A stretch of DNA of 20,811 nucleotides from Betaproteobacteria bacterium. GTDB lineage: Bacteria; Pseudomonadota; Gammaproteobacteria; Burkholderiales; Burkholderiaceae_C. How positions within the stretch are numbered: position 1 is the stretch's first letter; every line of letters begins with the position of its first letter. The stretch is from assembly GCA_009922295.1 (NCBI GenBank), contig RFWA01000007.1:1-20811 (forward strand). Direction: 5' to 3'. The notes beneath the pieces were generated by a model, which saw nothing but the letters and a program-made list of their open reading frames with translations, was not told where the DNA came from and searched no databases. The translations under genes were made by a program, and so were the position numbers. Positions 1 to 7,468 of this stretch are shown here, in pieces.

Positions 1-2
1 AA

Positions 3-1400
3 CAAGGTGTGCGCCCCGGTACTTATTGTGAGCCTCGCATGACCAGTGTTGGCTCTCAGGACACGACCGGTCCGATGACGCGTGACGAACTCAAAGACTT
101 GGCTTGCCTGGGCTTCAGCGCTGATCTGGTGATGCAATCCTTCTGCCATACCGCTGCATACCCGAAGCCGGTCGATGTGAAAATGCACCATGAACTGCCC
201 GAGTTCATCAATAACCGGGGGGGTATCAGCCTGCGACCTGGTGACGGCATCATCCACAGCTGGCTCAATCGCATGCTGCTGCCCGATACCGTGGGAACCG
301 GCGGTGACAGCCACACTCGTTTCCCGATTGGCATCAGCTTTCCGGCAGGTTCCGGCTTGGTGGCCTTTGGTGCTGCCACAGGCGTGATGCCGCTGGATAT
401 GCCCGAGAGCGTGCTGGTGCGCTTCAAGGGCAAGATGCAGCCTGGCGTGACCCTGCGTGACCTGGTCAACGCGATCCCGCTCTATGCCATCAAGGCCGGC
501 CTGCTGACCGTGGCCAAACAGGGCAAGAAGAACATCTTCTCGGGGCGGATTCTGGAGATCGAAGGGCTGCCAGACCTGAAGGTGGAGCAGGCCTTCGAGC
601 TGAGCGACGCCTCGGCCGAGCGCAGCGCCGGAGGTTGCACCGTGCACCTGAACAAGGAGCCGATCGTCGAGTACATCACCAGCAACATCACCATGTTGAA
701 GTGGATGATCGCCAGCGGCTATGCCGACGTGCGCACCATCAACCGCCGTATCAAAGCGATGGAAGCCTGGCTGGCCGACCCGCGGCTGCTCAAAGGTGAC
801 GCAGATGCCGAGTACGCCGCAGTGATCGAAATCGACCTGGCTGACATCCATGAGCCAATCCTGGCCTGCCCGAACGATCCGGACGATGTGAAGACTTTGT
901 CAGAGGTGGCAGGCGCCAAGATCGATGAAGTATTCATCGGCTCCTGCATGACCAACATCGGCCATTTCCGTGCGGCGAGCAAGTTGCTGGAGAACAAACG
1001 TGACATTCCGGTCAAGCTGTGGATGGCGCCGCCGACCAAGATGGATGCCAAGCAACTGAGCGAGGAGGGTCATTATGGTGTGCTGGGCTCGGCTGGCGCG
1101 CGCATGGAGATGCCAGGTTGCAGCCTGTGCATGGGTAACCAGGCACAGGTCAAGGAGGGCGCAACGGTATTCTCGACTTCGACACGTAATTTCCCGAATC
1201 GGCTGGGGAAAAATAGCAACGTCTACTTGGGTAGTGCCGAACTCGCGGCGATCTGCTCCAAACTCGGACGCATTCCTACCAAAGCCGAATACATGGCCGA
1301 CATGGGCGTACTCACCGCCGCAAGCGACCAAGTCTACCAATATCTGAATTTTGACCGTGTTCCAGATTATGTAGCGGCAGCTTCGACAGTGATCGCCTGA
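3..1400 (+). CDS. acnB: Aconitate hydratase B, 3' part (5' end outside window)
   Basis: The bifunctional TCA-cycle enzyme aconitase B interconverts citrate and isocitrate, and many AcnB enzymes also use 2-methylisocitrate. The reading frame is open to the left edge, so this is a truncated copy of a gene that starts upstream. About 465 of the usual 850-870 residues are present, covering the catalytic C-terminal part. Very conserved AcnB stretches are visible, such as SQDTTGPMTRDELKDLAC, VGTGGDSHTRFPIGISFPAG and STSTRNFPNRLG. The three cysteine ligands expected for the [4Fe-4S] cluster are encoded near 945 (GSCMTNIG) and at 1119 and 1128 (PGCSLCMGN). A strong intrinsic terminator follows 40 nt after the stop, so acnB ends its transcription unit here. 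The first GTG, at 9, is internal and not a real start. Confidence 0.97.
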   Translation, partial: QGVRPGTYCEPRMTSVGSQDTTGPMTRDELKDLACLGFSADLVMQSFCHTAAYPKPVDVKMHHELPEFINNRGGISLRPGDGIIHSWLNRMLLPDTVGTGGDSHTRFPIGISFPAGSGLVAFGAATGVMPLDMPESVLVRFKGKMQPGVTLRDLVNAIPLYAIKAGLLTVAKQGKKNIFSGRILEIEGLPDLKVEQAFELSDASAERSAGGCTVHLNKEPIVEYITSNITMLKWMIASGYADVRTINRRIKAMEAWLADPRLLKGDADAEYAAVIEIDLADIHEPILACPNDPDDVKTLSEVAGAKIDEVFIGSCMTNIGHFRAASKLLENKRDIPVKLWMAPPTKMDAKQLSEEGHYGVLGSAGARMEMPGCSLCMGNQAQVKEGATVFSTSTRNFPNRLGKNSNVYLGSAELAAICSKLGRIPTKAEYMADMGVLTAASDQVYQYLNFDRVPDYVAAASTVIA

Positions 1401-1440
1401 TTCCGACCCTACGCAAGTCCAGCATCAGTTCCTGCTGATA

Positions 1441-1470
1441 GGCCCCCAGCACTCGCTGTGGGGCCTTTTT
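1441..1470 (+). terminator. Intrinsic terminator of acnB
   Basis: GGCCCC (1441-1446) pairs with GGGGCC (1460-1465). The stem continues as CAGC (1447-1450) with GCTG (1455-1458), with one bulged T and the loop ACTC. Five T residues follow directly (1466-1470). This is a textbook Rho-independent terminator 40 nt after the acnB stop codon. Confidence 0.93.
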
Positions 1471-1672
1471 GTTGCCCCCCATCCAATGCGTCTTAGGCAC
1501 TATCCCGTTGCCTATCCATTCACTGCTGATACTGCTAGGCGTCAACGAGTTCATGTTTTTTGCTTGGCATCGGCATCTTCAAGATCCGAGTACTTTCACT
1601 GGGTGGGTGGCGGTGCTTGCCAGTTGGTTTGAACTGGTTTGCGAGGCAGCGGCATGGAGGTTAAACTGCAAT

Positions 1673-1690
1673 CGGTCATAATTTTGTCAA
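1673..1690 (+). promoter_or_regulatory. PHO-box-like PhoB site upstream of the DUF47-pit genes
   Basis: CGGTCAT (1673-1679), AATT, TTGTCAA (1684-1690) reads as two 7-nt direct repeats separated by four A/T bases. The repeat period is 11 nt, like the enterobacterial PHO box (CTGTCAT, four A/T, CTGTCAT). The GTCA cores at 1675 and 1686 are exact. It ends 32 nt before the start codon of the phosphate-related gene pair, where PhoB control would make sense. No convincing -10 hexamer was found at the right distance, so the assignment is moderate. A perfect palindrome (1685-1700) overlaps the second repeat. Confidence 0.5.
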
Positions 1691-1722
1691 ATATTTGACA
1701 TTAAACCCCGCAGGAGTCCGCC

Positions 1723-2341
1723 ATGTTTTTTGGCAAATTGTTGCCGCGTGACGGTAATTTTTTCGACATGTTCAACCAGCATGCCGACCGAATCATTGAG
1801 GCTGCACGTGCTTTTTCCCAGATGGTTGCCAACTACAACGATGTGCCGCTGCGCGAAAAATACAACCGCGATGTTGACAATGCAGAACGTGCCGCCGATC
1901 GGGTCACGCACGAGGTCAACAAGGCCCCGTGAGCAGATTCATGGCCTGATTAACACGATGGATGACGTCGCCGACTTGATCCAAGACTCGGCAGAAACCA
2001 TGGCGCTATACGACGTGCGCTACATGACCGAGGACATTGTTCGACTGACCGATATCAGCGTGAAGTGCTGTGAGCGGGTGAGGGACGCGGTTAAGTTGCT
2101 CGACAAGATAGCGGATCACAGCGTGGCAGATGCAGCGTTGAAGACCTGCGAAGAAATTGACCGGCTCGAGAGCGACGCCGACCGCGTCATGCGTAGCGCC
2201 ATGAGCAAACTGTTTCGCGAGGAAGCAGATGTACGGGAGGTGATAAAACTCAAGGCGATTTACGAACTGCTCGAGACCATCACCGACAAGTGCGAGGACG
2301 TGGCTAACCTAATCGAGGGCATCATCCTCGAAAATTCCTGA
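1723..2341 (+). pseudogene. DUF47 / PhoU-like phosphate transport regulator, frameshifted by a deletion
   Basis: DUF47 (TIGR00153) proteins are PhoU-like helical proteins encoded beside PiT permeases and thought to modulate phosphate uptake. The start at 1723 follows AGGAG at 1711-1715. The first frame gives 67 family-like residues (MFFGKLLPRDGNFFDMFNQH onward, through a sequence ending THEVNK), then two foreign residues and a stop at 1930-1932. The family sequence resumes one frame over at 1928 with REQIHGLINTMDDVADLIQD and runs to 2341 (137 residues). From memory of the family, about 11 residues resembling LIHKTFITPID belong between the halves. Only four bases (1924-1927) lie there instead of 33, a net loss of 29 nt. 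The repaired protein would be about 215 residues, the usual family length. An internal ATG at 1958 could give an N-terminally shortened product. A real mutation and a local misassembly are both possible. Confidence 0.88.
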
Positions 2342-2357
2342 CCGGCACAACCACCTT

Positions 2358-3368
2358 ATGGAAAACGTCCAAACGACGCTCTGGGTGGTCGTGCTCTTGG
2401 TGATGCTTGCCATCGCTTTTGACTTCATGAATGGATTTCATGACGCGGCCAATTCAATCGCCACGGTCGTGTCTACAGGTGTTCTTAAGCCGAGCCAGGC
2501 CGTGCTGTTCGCGGCCTTTTTCAACGTGTTGGCGATCTTCGTGTTCCACCTGAGCGTTGCAGCTACCGTGGGCAAAGGCTTTGTGCAGCCGGGCATTGTT
2601 GACACCCATGTGGTGTTTGGCGCTTTGATCGGCGCCATAAGTTGGAATCTCATCACTTGGTACTACGGCATCCCAAGTAGCTCTTCGCACGCGCTGATCG
2701 GCGGTATTCTGGGTGCAGTCATGGCTAAGGCCGGCGCCAGTGCTCTCCTGTCATCAGGCATTTTCAAAACCGTCGCCTTCATTCTGGTCTCGCCACTGCT
2801 AGGTTATGTGCTGGGCTCGGCGATGATGGTCTTGGTCGCATGGGGGTTTCGAAAGACCCGGCCTGCCAAGGTGGACAAGTGGTTCCGCCGAATGCAGTTG
2901 GTTTCGGCTGGAGCCTATAGCCTCGGCCATGGCGGCAATGATGCGCAAAAAACAATCGGCATTATCTGGATGTTGCTGATCGCCACCGGCTATGCCGCTG
3001 CTGACGACAAATCGCCGCCAACGTGGACTATCATCACCTGTTACCTGGCAATTGGCGCTGGCACTATGTTCGGTGGTTGGCGCATCGTCAAAACCATGGG
3101 CCAACGCATCACCAAGCTCAAGCCGGTCGGTGGATTTTGTGCTGAGACAGGGGGCGCAGTAACACTTTTTCTTGCCACAGCGTTAGGCATTCCGGTGTCG
3201 ACCACCCACACCATCACGGGCGCCATTGTTGGTGTCGGCTCAGTTCAGCGTGCAAGTGCCGTCCGGTGGGGCGTGGCTGGCACTATTGTCTGGGCCTGGA
3301 TTTTGACCATTCCGGCAAGTGCCATGGTTGCAGCACTTGCTTACTGGCTGAGCAATCAACTCTTCTGA
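2358..3368 (+). CDS. pit: Low-affinity inorganic phosphate transporter, PiT family
   Basis: This inner-membrane permease imports phosphate, usually with H+ as co-ion and often as a metal-phosphate complex. The 336-residue product contains the two inverted family signatures: GFHDAANSIATVVSTGVL near residues 26-43 and GHGGNDAQKTIG in the second half. It also has the conserved YGIPSSSSHALIGG and GIPVSTTHTITGAIVG loops. Roughly ten hydrophobic segments can be picked out by eye. It starts 16 nt after the broken DUF47 gene, and the pair looks like one operon behind a PHO-box-like site. The ribosome binding site is weak, so translation may depend partly on coupling to the upstream gene, which is now frameshifted. 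The transporter itself shows no lesion. Confidence 0.95.
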   Translation: MENVQTTLWVVVLLVMLAIAFDFMNGFHDAANSIATVVSTGVLKPSQAVLFAAFFNVLAIFVFHLSVAATVGKGFVQPGIVDTHVVFGALIGAISWNLITWYYGIPSSSSHALIGGILGAVMAKAGASALLSSGIFKTVAFILVSPLLGYVLGSAMMVLVAWGFRKTRPAKVDKWFRRMQLVSAGAYSLGHGGNDAQKTIGIIWMLLIATGYAAADDKSPPTWTIITCYLAIGAGTMFGGWRIVKTMGQRITKLKPVGGFCAETGGAVTLFLATALGIPVSTTHTITGAIVGVGSVQRASAVRWGVAGTIVWAWILTIPASAMVAALAYWLSNQLF

Positions 3369-3370
3369 TT

Positions 3371-3438
3371 GCTATCAGAAATATAGCTATAAACTTAACG
3401 GCGCTATGGCTTGAACGCCGATTTCATTGTGAAATTTT
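3371..3438. repeat. Degenerate stem-loop repeat between convergent pit and TM2 genes
   Basis: Three small inverted repeats lie in series: GCTAT (3371-3375) with ATAGC (3383-3387), CGGCG (3399-3403) with CGCCG (3416-3420), and ATTTC (3421-3425) with GAAAT (3431-3435) followed by TTT. The position between convergent genes suggests a weak bidirectional terminator. The GCTAT...ATAGCTATAAA core resembles short intergenic repeats I recall from Comamonadaceae genomes. That resemblance is from memory only. Confidence 0.4.
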
Positions 3439-3870
3439 GCGGGCTTCTTCGATTTGAAATTCGAAGTAATGCTGGAAACTAAACACAATACTGCTCATCA
3501 GGACTGTGGCGCCAATGAGCAGCGACAACACGACGGCGCCAACGGTGACCCACTGGGTTTGCCCGGCTGCAGCATCTGCCGATGCTGTAGGGTTGAATCG
3601 GGCGTTCCATTTTTCGGTCGCAGTTAGCGCGTACACGATGGCTGTTAGCGCGCAGCCTGAAATTGTGAACCCGAGCAGTGGTATCAACACCCAGCTCAGA
3701 GGGTCGTCAAGGCCATATTTCTGTGCTCGCTCCAAGCCGTAGAGCCCCAGCGCCGTTGGAATGGGCAGCAGCCAAGCCAGCATATCGCTCGTTCCGTACA
3801 AATAAAACCGGTGTAGGCCAAATGGGCCGCCCAGGAAGGCCAGCCAAGCGGCGAGTGTCTTATTCTTCAT
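3424..3870 (-). CDS. TM2-domain-type membrane protein
   Basis: The 148-residue membrane protein has an N-terminal motif of the TM2 type, FLGGPFGLHRFYLYG around residues 12-26, in which a glycine-rich turn joins two membrane helices. By eye there are hydrophobic segments near residues 5-22, 30-46, 58-84 and 107-130, with a polar Ala/Thr-rich linker before the last. TM2 proteins have no settled biochemical function in bacteria, so none is assigned. The gene starts 9 nt downstream of the acetyltransferase stop on the same strand, which suggests co-transcription. It converges on pit. Confidence 0.75.
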   Translation of the reverse strand: MKNKTLAAWLAFLGGPFGLHRFYLYGTSDMLAWLLPIPTALGLYGLERAQKYGLDDPLSWVLIPLLGFTISGCALTAIVYALTATEKWNARFNPTASADAAAGQTQWVTVGAVVLSLLIGATVLMSSIVFSFQHYFEFQIEEARKISQ

Positions 3871-3879
3871 CGGCTCCCA

Positions 3880-4404
3880 TTATGGACCGGGCGGGCAGCC
3901 GTCGCCCCATCCCAACGCCTTGTCCATCAAGACGACGTCCAACCAGCGGTCAAATTTCCAGCCGCAGGATTTGAGTATGCCCACATGACGGAAGCCCACC
4001 GAGCGATGGACCCCGATCGAACCTGCGTTGGCCGAGTCGCCTATCACTGCGATCAATTTGCGTACACCAGCTTTTTCTGCTTGTGCCGCCAACTCGGCGA
4101 GCAGCGCGCGGCCCAATCCCTGGCCATGCGCATCGGCAGCCAGATAGATGGAGTTTTCCGCTGAAAACCGATAGGCTGGCCGTGGCTTGAACCAACTGCA
4201 ATAGGCAAACCCCAGCACCTTCTCACCTTCGGCGGCAACCAGGTAGGGTAGGCCTTTCCCACGGACATCGTCGCGCCTGCTCGCCATGTCCGCGTAGGAG
4301 GGTGGATCGATTTCAAAGGTGCCGGTCCCATGGCGTACATGGTGCGCGTAGATGGCTGTGATTGCTGTGATATCAGCGTCATGGCTGGATCGAATGATGG
4401 GCAT
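3880..4404 (-). CDS. GNAT N-acetyltransferase, phosphinothricin-acetyltransferase-like
   Basis: This is a cytosolic acetyl-CoA-dependent N-acetyltransferase of 174 residues, the usual length for the PAT/Bar/YncA group. The acetyl-CoA-binding motif A is visible as DAHGQGLGRALLAEL, preceded by a PAT-like stretch (SWFKPRPAYRFSAENSIYL). The C-terminal part has the family's GFRHVGILKSCGWKFDRWLDVVLM. Family members acetylate phosphinothricin, methionine sulfone/sulfoximine or other small amines, and the natural substrate here cannot be told. The gene is divergent from rpsP, and the rpsP -10 candidate lies about 16 nt upstream of its ATG. No strong ribosome binding site is visible. Confidence 0.88.
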   Translation of the reverse strand: MPIIRSSHDADITAITAIYAHHVRHGTGTFEIDPPSYADMASRRDDVRGKGLPYLVAAEGEKVLGFAYCSWFKPRPAYRFSAENSIYLAADAHGQGLGRALLAELAAQAEKAGVRKLIAVIGDSANAGSIGVHRSVGFRHVGILKSCGWKFDRWLDVVLMDKALGWGDGCPPGP

Positions 4405-4419
4405 AAGAGGAGCTCGCGT

Positions 4420-4425
4420 TATAAT
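4420..4425 (+). promoter_or_regulatory. -10 element candidate for the rpsP operon
   Basis: A perfect TATAAT lies 114 nt upstream of the rpsP start. No good -35 hexamer is found 16-18 nt upstream, and the extended -10 position reads CG rather than TG. The call rests on the hexamer and its place before a ribosomal-protein operon. The resulting leader of about 110 nt contains TGGCC/GGCCA inverted repeats. Confidence 0.5.
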
Positions 4426-4538
4426 GAAAGGCTATTCAGTGTGTCGCTGGCCGGGTGGCCATGTCGCGTGTCTCAAACTCTGGATTAAGTGTTGAATTAA
4501 ATCGCGGAATTAACTCTCCGCATCCCGAAGGATAAATC

Positions 4539-4790
4539 ATGGTCGTCATTCGACTCGCCCGAGGCGGAGCAAAAGCTCGCCCGTTTTTCAATATTGTGGT
4601 CGCTGACAAGCGTACCCGCCGAGATGGCCGGTTCATCGAGCGGATCGGGTTTTACAACCCGATCGCCACAGCCAGTGAAGAAAGCATTCGCATTGCCCAG
4701 GACAGGCTGACCTATTGGAGGAGCGTTGGTGCTCAAGCGTCTCCGACGGTAGAACGCCTGATCAATCAAGCCGCCAGCAAGGCGGCCTGA
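4539..4790 (+). CDS. rpsP: 30S ribosomal protein S16
   Basis: S16 is a small-subunit assembly protein that binds 16S rRNA. The 83-residue product has the usual bacterial length and the hallmark N-terminus MVVIRLARGGAKARPFFNIV, followed by the conserved GRFIERIGFYNP. An AAGGA sequence precedes the ATG at a good distance. It heads the classic rpsP-rimM-trmD order, with rplS following under a second promoter candidate. The rimM start is only about 10 nt past its stop. Confidence 0.98.
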   Translation: MVVIRLARGGAKARPFFNIVVADKRTRRDGRFIERIGFYNPIATASEESIRIAQDRLTYWRSVGAQASPTVERLINQAASKAA

Positions 4791-4800
4791 TGCTGTTGTG

Positions 4801-5364
4801 ATGTTGCCTGGCCTCGAAGCTGCCGAAATGCCGGTAGACGCGATCGAAGTCGGGCGCATCGCAGATGCCTGGGGAGTCAAGGGCTGGTTCAAAGCTCTCC
4901 CACACAGCGCCGATCCAGAGGCGCTTTTTTCTTCAAAGCGCTGGTATGTGCTGCCGGCCGAAAAAGGGCCAAAAACGTTTTCCGGGGCTGGCTGTCTTGT
5001 CATATCGGACATCAAGCATCATGCCGATACCGTTGTTGCCTCTGCGCAAGGCATCGATGACCGGAATGGTGCGGAGGCATTGCGTGGCGCCCGTATTTTT
5101 GTAGCTCGTTCCAACTTTCCCATGCCGGGCGATGATGAGTACTATTGGGTTGACTTGATCGGGCTTGCGGTGGTCAATCGTGAAGGGATCGTCTTGGGCG
5201 TGGTTCGCGAATTATTGGCTACTGGGCTCCAGACCGTTTTGGTCTTGTCGTTTCAACACGAGGGTAAGTCCATGGAGCGGATGATTCCGTTTGTGTCCGT
5301 CTACATCGATCAAGTCGATCTGATCGCTCGGCGTATTGAGGTCGATTGGCAGCCAGACTACTGA
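4801..5364 (+). CDS. rimM: 16S rRNA processing and 30S maturation factor RimM
   Basis: RimM binds S19 and helps mature the 30S subunit head. The 187-residue product has the N-terminal RimM beta-barrel (VGRIADAWGVKGWFKALPHSA region, then a segment with EALRGARIFVARS). Its C-terminal PRC-barrel half begins near EYYWVDLIGLAVVN. The N-terminal extension before EVGRIADAWG is typical of betaproteobacterial versions as I recall them. A GTG three bases upstream of the chosen ATG is an alternative start, and another ATG lies at 4828. No strong ribosome binding site is seen, and the closeness to the rpsP stop suggests translational coupling. Confidence 0.95.
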   Translation: MLPGLEAAEMPVDAIEVGRIADAWGVKGWFKALPHSADPEALFSSKRWYVLPAEKGPKTFSGAGCLVISDIKHHADTVVASAQGIDDRNGAEALRGARIFVARSNFPMPGDDEYYWVDLIGLAVVNREGIVLGVVRELLATGLQTVLVLSFQHEGKSMERMIPFVSVYIDQVDLIARRIEVDWQPDY

Positions 5365-5373
5365 GGCTGGCAG

Positions 5374-6153
5374 GTGCGGTTTGACCTTGTCACCTTGTTC
5401 CCCGAGCTTTTTGCGCCGCTTTTGAGCAGCGGTATTACCCGACGCGCGTTTGAGACGGGCCAAGTTGATGTTCGCTTGAACAACCCCCGCGATTTTTCAG
5501 TAGGCAACTACAAACGTGTCGACGACCGTCCCTATGGAGGCGGACCTGGCATGGTCATGATGGCTGAGCCCCTGGCGCGTTGTATCGAAAGTATCCGCCT
5601 CCAGCGACCTGGGCCGGTTCCTGTTGTTCTGTTTTCTCCACTGGGTCGATTGCTGGACCAAGCGACGGTCGCAAGTTGGGCCAACAGTGAAGGCGCTGTC
5701 CTGATTTGCGGCCGCTATGAGGGCCTAGACCAGCGTTTTATCGACCAGTACGTTACCCACCAAATAAGCTTAGGCGACTTTGTTATGTCCGGGGGGGAAA
5801 TCGCGGCGATGGCCCTGCTTGATGCGGTGGCTCGTTTGCAGCCCGGTGTACTGAACACTGCGGCTAGTCACCAGCAGGACAGCTTCAGCCCTGAGTTGGA
5901 TGGTCTGCTGGACTGCCCGCATTACACCCGCCCTCAGCACTGGGCCGGGCAGGCTGTGCCAGAGGTGTTGATGTCGGGAAATCATCTTGACATTGCCCAG
6001 TGGCGTCGTCGGCAGCGTCTTTGGATGACGCTGCGGCTGCGGCCAGATCTGATTGCCCGCGCGCGCGAAGGTGGCAGGCTCAGCTCGGAGGATGAAGCGT
6101 TTCTGCTGGCAAGTGGCACAGACAATGCTGTCGTAGCGACGCGGTGCGGGTGA
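5374..6153 (+). CDS. trmD: tRNA (guanine37-N1)-methyltransferase
   Basis: TrmD is a SAM-dependent enzyme that methylates G37 next to the anticodon and so prevents +1 frameshifting. The 259-residue length is normal. Family motifs are present: DDRPYGGGPGMVM (residues 50-62), RYEGLDQRFID, and GDFVMSGGE, which belong to the trefoil-knot SAM site and active centre. The start is GTG at 5374, nine nt after the rimM stop, so the three genes rpsP-rimM-trmD are contiguous. There is no terminator directly after it, and rplS follows 144 nt later behind its own promoter candidate. Confidence 0.97.
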   Translation: MRFDLVTLFPELFAPLLSSGITRRAFETGQVDVRLNNPRDFSVGNYKRVDDRPYGGGPGMVMMAEPLARCIESIRLQRPGPVPVVLFSPLGRLLDQATVASWANSEGAVLICGRYEGLDQRFIDQYVTHQISLGDFVMSGGEIAAMALLDAVARLQPGVLNTAASHQQDSFSPELDGLLDCPHYTRPQHWAGQAVPEVLMSGNHLDIAQWRRRQRLWMTLRLRPDLIARAREGGRLSSEDEAFLLASGTDNAVVATRCG

Positions 6154-6190
6154 GTCCAATAGCTCCCCGTCACTCTTGGCGACAGGTGGT

Positions 6191-6196
6191 TATAAT
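6191..6196 (+). promoter_or_regulatory. -10 element candidate for rplS
   Basis: A perfect TATAAT lies in the trmD-rplS gap, preceded by GTGGT, close to an extended -10. No good -35 hexamer sits at standard spacing. The leader to the rplS ATG is about 95 nt. It contains the palindromes GGCGGCCGCC (6219-6228) and AAAGCTTT (6231-6238), so some leader folding is likely. Confidence 0.5.
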
Positions 6197-6297
6197 AGAG
6201 GGCTTTACAGATCCTCTGGGCGGCCGCCTGAAAGCTTTCGCATTTAGGCATTTGCATCATTCCGACGCTGGCGCGACCAAGATCAATTGAGGATACT

Positions 6298-6672
6298 ATG
6301 AATCTCATTCAGACCCTTGAGCAGGAAGAAATCGCTCGTCTGGGGAAAACCATCCCCGAATTTGCGCCTGGTGACACGGTCATCGTCAACGTCAATGTGG
6401 TTGAAGGCAGCCGTAAACGGGTCCAGGCCTATGAAGGCGTCGTGATTGCCAAGCGCAATCGCGGCCTTAACAGTGGATTTATTGTCCGCAAAATTTCCAG
6501 TGGCGAAGGGGTTGAGCGAACATTCCAGACTTATAGCCCATTGATTGCCAGCATTGAAGTGAAGCGTCGCGGCGATGTTCGTCGTGCCAAGCTCTACTAT
6601 TTGCGTGATCGTAGCGGTAAGTCGGCGCGTATCAAGGAAAAGTTGCCTGCCAAGAAGACTGTTAACACCTGA
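6298..6672 (+). CDS. rplS: 50S ribosomal protein L19
   Basis: L19 sits at the subunit interface of the 50S particle. The product is 124 residues, slightly longer than the E. coli protein. It contains the family sequence FAPGDTVIVNVNVVEG, the RVQAYEGVVIAKRNRGLNSGFIVRKIS block and VRRAKLYYLRDRSGKSARIKEKL. A GAGG sequence precedes the ATG at good spacing. A clear intrinsic terminator begins 17 nt after the stop, closing the ribosomal operon. The preceding promoter candidate suggests that L19 can be expressed apart from rpsP-rimM-trmD. Confidence 0.98.
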   Translation: MNLIQTLEQEEIARLGKTIPEFAPGDTVIVNVNVVEGSRKRVQAYEGVVIAKRNRGLNSGFIVRKISSGEGVERTFQTYSPLIASIEVKRRGDVRRAKLYYLRDRSGKSARIKEKLPAKKTVNT

Positions 6673-6688
6673 TTGCCATGTGCAGGAG

Positions 6689-6721
6689 AAAGCCGCCCTG
6701 GCAAATGCCTGTGGCGGCTTT
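6689..6721 (+). terminator. Intrinsic terminator of rplS
   Basis: AAAGCCGCC (6689-6697) pairs with GGCGGCTTT (6713-6721), a 9-bp perfect stem. The inner GGC (6700-6702) can pair with GCC (6707-6709). The T-run is short (TTTAT), but the stem is strong and the position just after the rplS stop fits. Confidence 0.85.
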
Positions 6722-6759
6722 ATTCATTGCGCGCCCTTGACATCAGGCGGTGTGCCCCG

Positions 6760-7443
6760 ATGAAGATCCTGTCTAATTCCCCCGGTTTTGATCCGCAGCT
6801 TGTTCCGGTCGAGGGCGTTGACAGCCACCTACCACCAATCGCCCCCGCAGCACTGGCACCAAGCGCTCTGCGGCTGCGATTCGCTGCACCGCCGCCTTGG
6901 CAACCTGAACTGATCGCCGAGGCTGCTTGGTCTGACCGCGAACCCCGCAATGCTTCGGTGTTGATCCCGATTGTGATGCGGCGGCGACCGACGGTGTTAC
7001 TAACCGAGAGGACCCTGCACCTGGCCACCCACTCGGGCCAAATTGCTTTTCCTGGCGGCAAAGCTGAGGATTTTGATACTGATGCCACTGCCACTGCCTT
7101 ACGCGAGGCAAAAGAGGAGGTTGGCCTAGAGCCGGCATTCATCCAGGTCTTGGGCCAGCTACCTCATTACCGGACAGGATCTGGTTTCATCATCACCCCC
7201 GTTGTCGCATTGGTGGAGCCCGGCTTCACCCTGAACCCTGACTTCAATGAGGTTGCCGATGTGTTCGAGGTTCCATTGGCTTTCCTGATGAATCCGGCAC
7301 ATCATCAGCGCCACGCCTACGAGTGGGACGGTCGGCGGCGCGAGTGGTTTGCCATCCCCTACCAGGATAAAGATGCACTCCGATTTATTTGGGGTGCCAC
7401 CGCGGGCATTTTGCGCAACTTTTACCGGATGCTGTCTGCCTAA
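6760..7443 (+). CDS. Nudix hydrolase, CoA pyrophosphatase type (NudL/UPF0035)
   Basis: Members hydrolyse coenzyme A and its derivatives to 3',5'-ADP and phosphopantetheine. The 227-residue product carries the Nudix box at residues 99-123, with the REAKEEVGL core of REUxEExGU. It also carries the CoA-specific UPF0035 signature just before it, LLTERTLHLATHSGQIAFPGG (residues 80-100). The outer Glu of the box is replaced by another residue, as in other proteins of this subgroup. I chose the ATG at 6760 (MKILSNSPGF) because the upstream in-frame extension runs through the rplS terminator. Betaproteobacterial homologues commonly sit here after rplS. It reads toward the CobD-like gene 25 nt downstream. 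Confidence 0.9.
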   Translation: MKILSNSPGFDPQLVPVEGVDSHLPPIAPAALAPSALRLRFAAPPPWQPELIAEAAWSDREPRNASVLIPIVMRRRPTVLLTERTLHLATHSGQIAFPGGKAEDFDTDATATALREAKEEVGLEPAFIQVLGQLPHYRTGSGFIITPVVALVEPGFTLNPDFNEVADVFEVPLAFLMNPAHHQRHAYEWDGRRREWFAIPYQDKDALRFIWGATAGILRNFYRMLSA

Positions 7444-7468
7444 ATCAGGCTGCCGTTATCATCGGTCT

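Larger units (their letters stand above)
1401..1722. other. Intergenic region between acnB and the phosphate genes
   Basis: This 322-nt gap holds the acnB terminator at its left and a PHO-box-like element at its right. Between them is an inverted repeat, CCAGTT (1620-1625) with AACTGG (1632-1637). The open frames across the gap have no recognisable protein features. I see no RNA gene in it. Confidence 0.7.

Noticed and set aside
1469..1681. Open frame of 70 codons between acnB and the DUF47 gene
   Set aside because: No ribosome binding site, no recognisable motif, and it starts inside the acnB terminator T-run.
1695..1700. TTGACA as a -35 box for the DUF47-pit genes
   Set aside because: A -10 at standard spacing would fall on the start codon. 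The hexamer is part of the palindrome.
4497..5015. 172-codon minus-strand frame across rpsP and rimM
   Set aside because: Antisense to two well-conserved genes and without family-like sequence.
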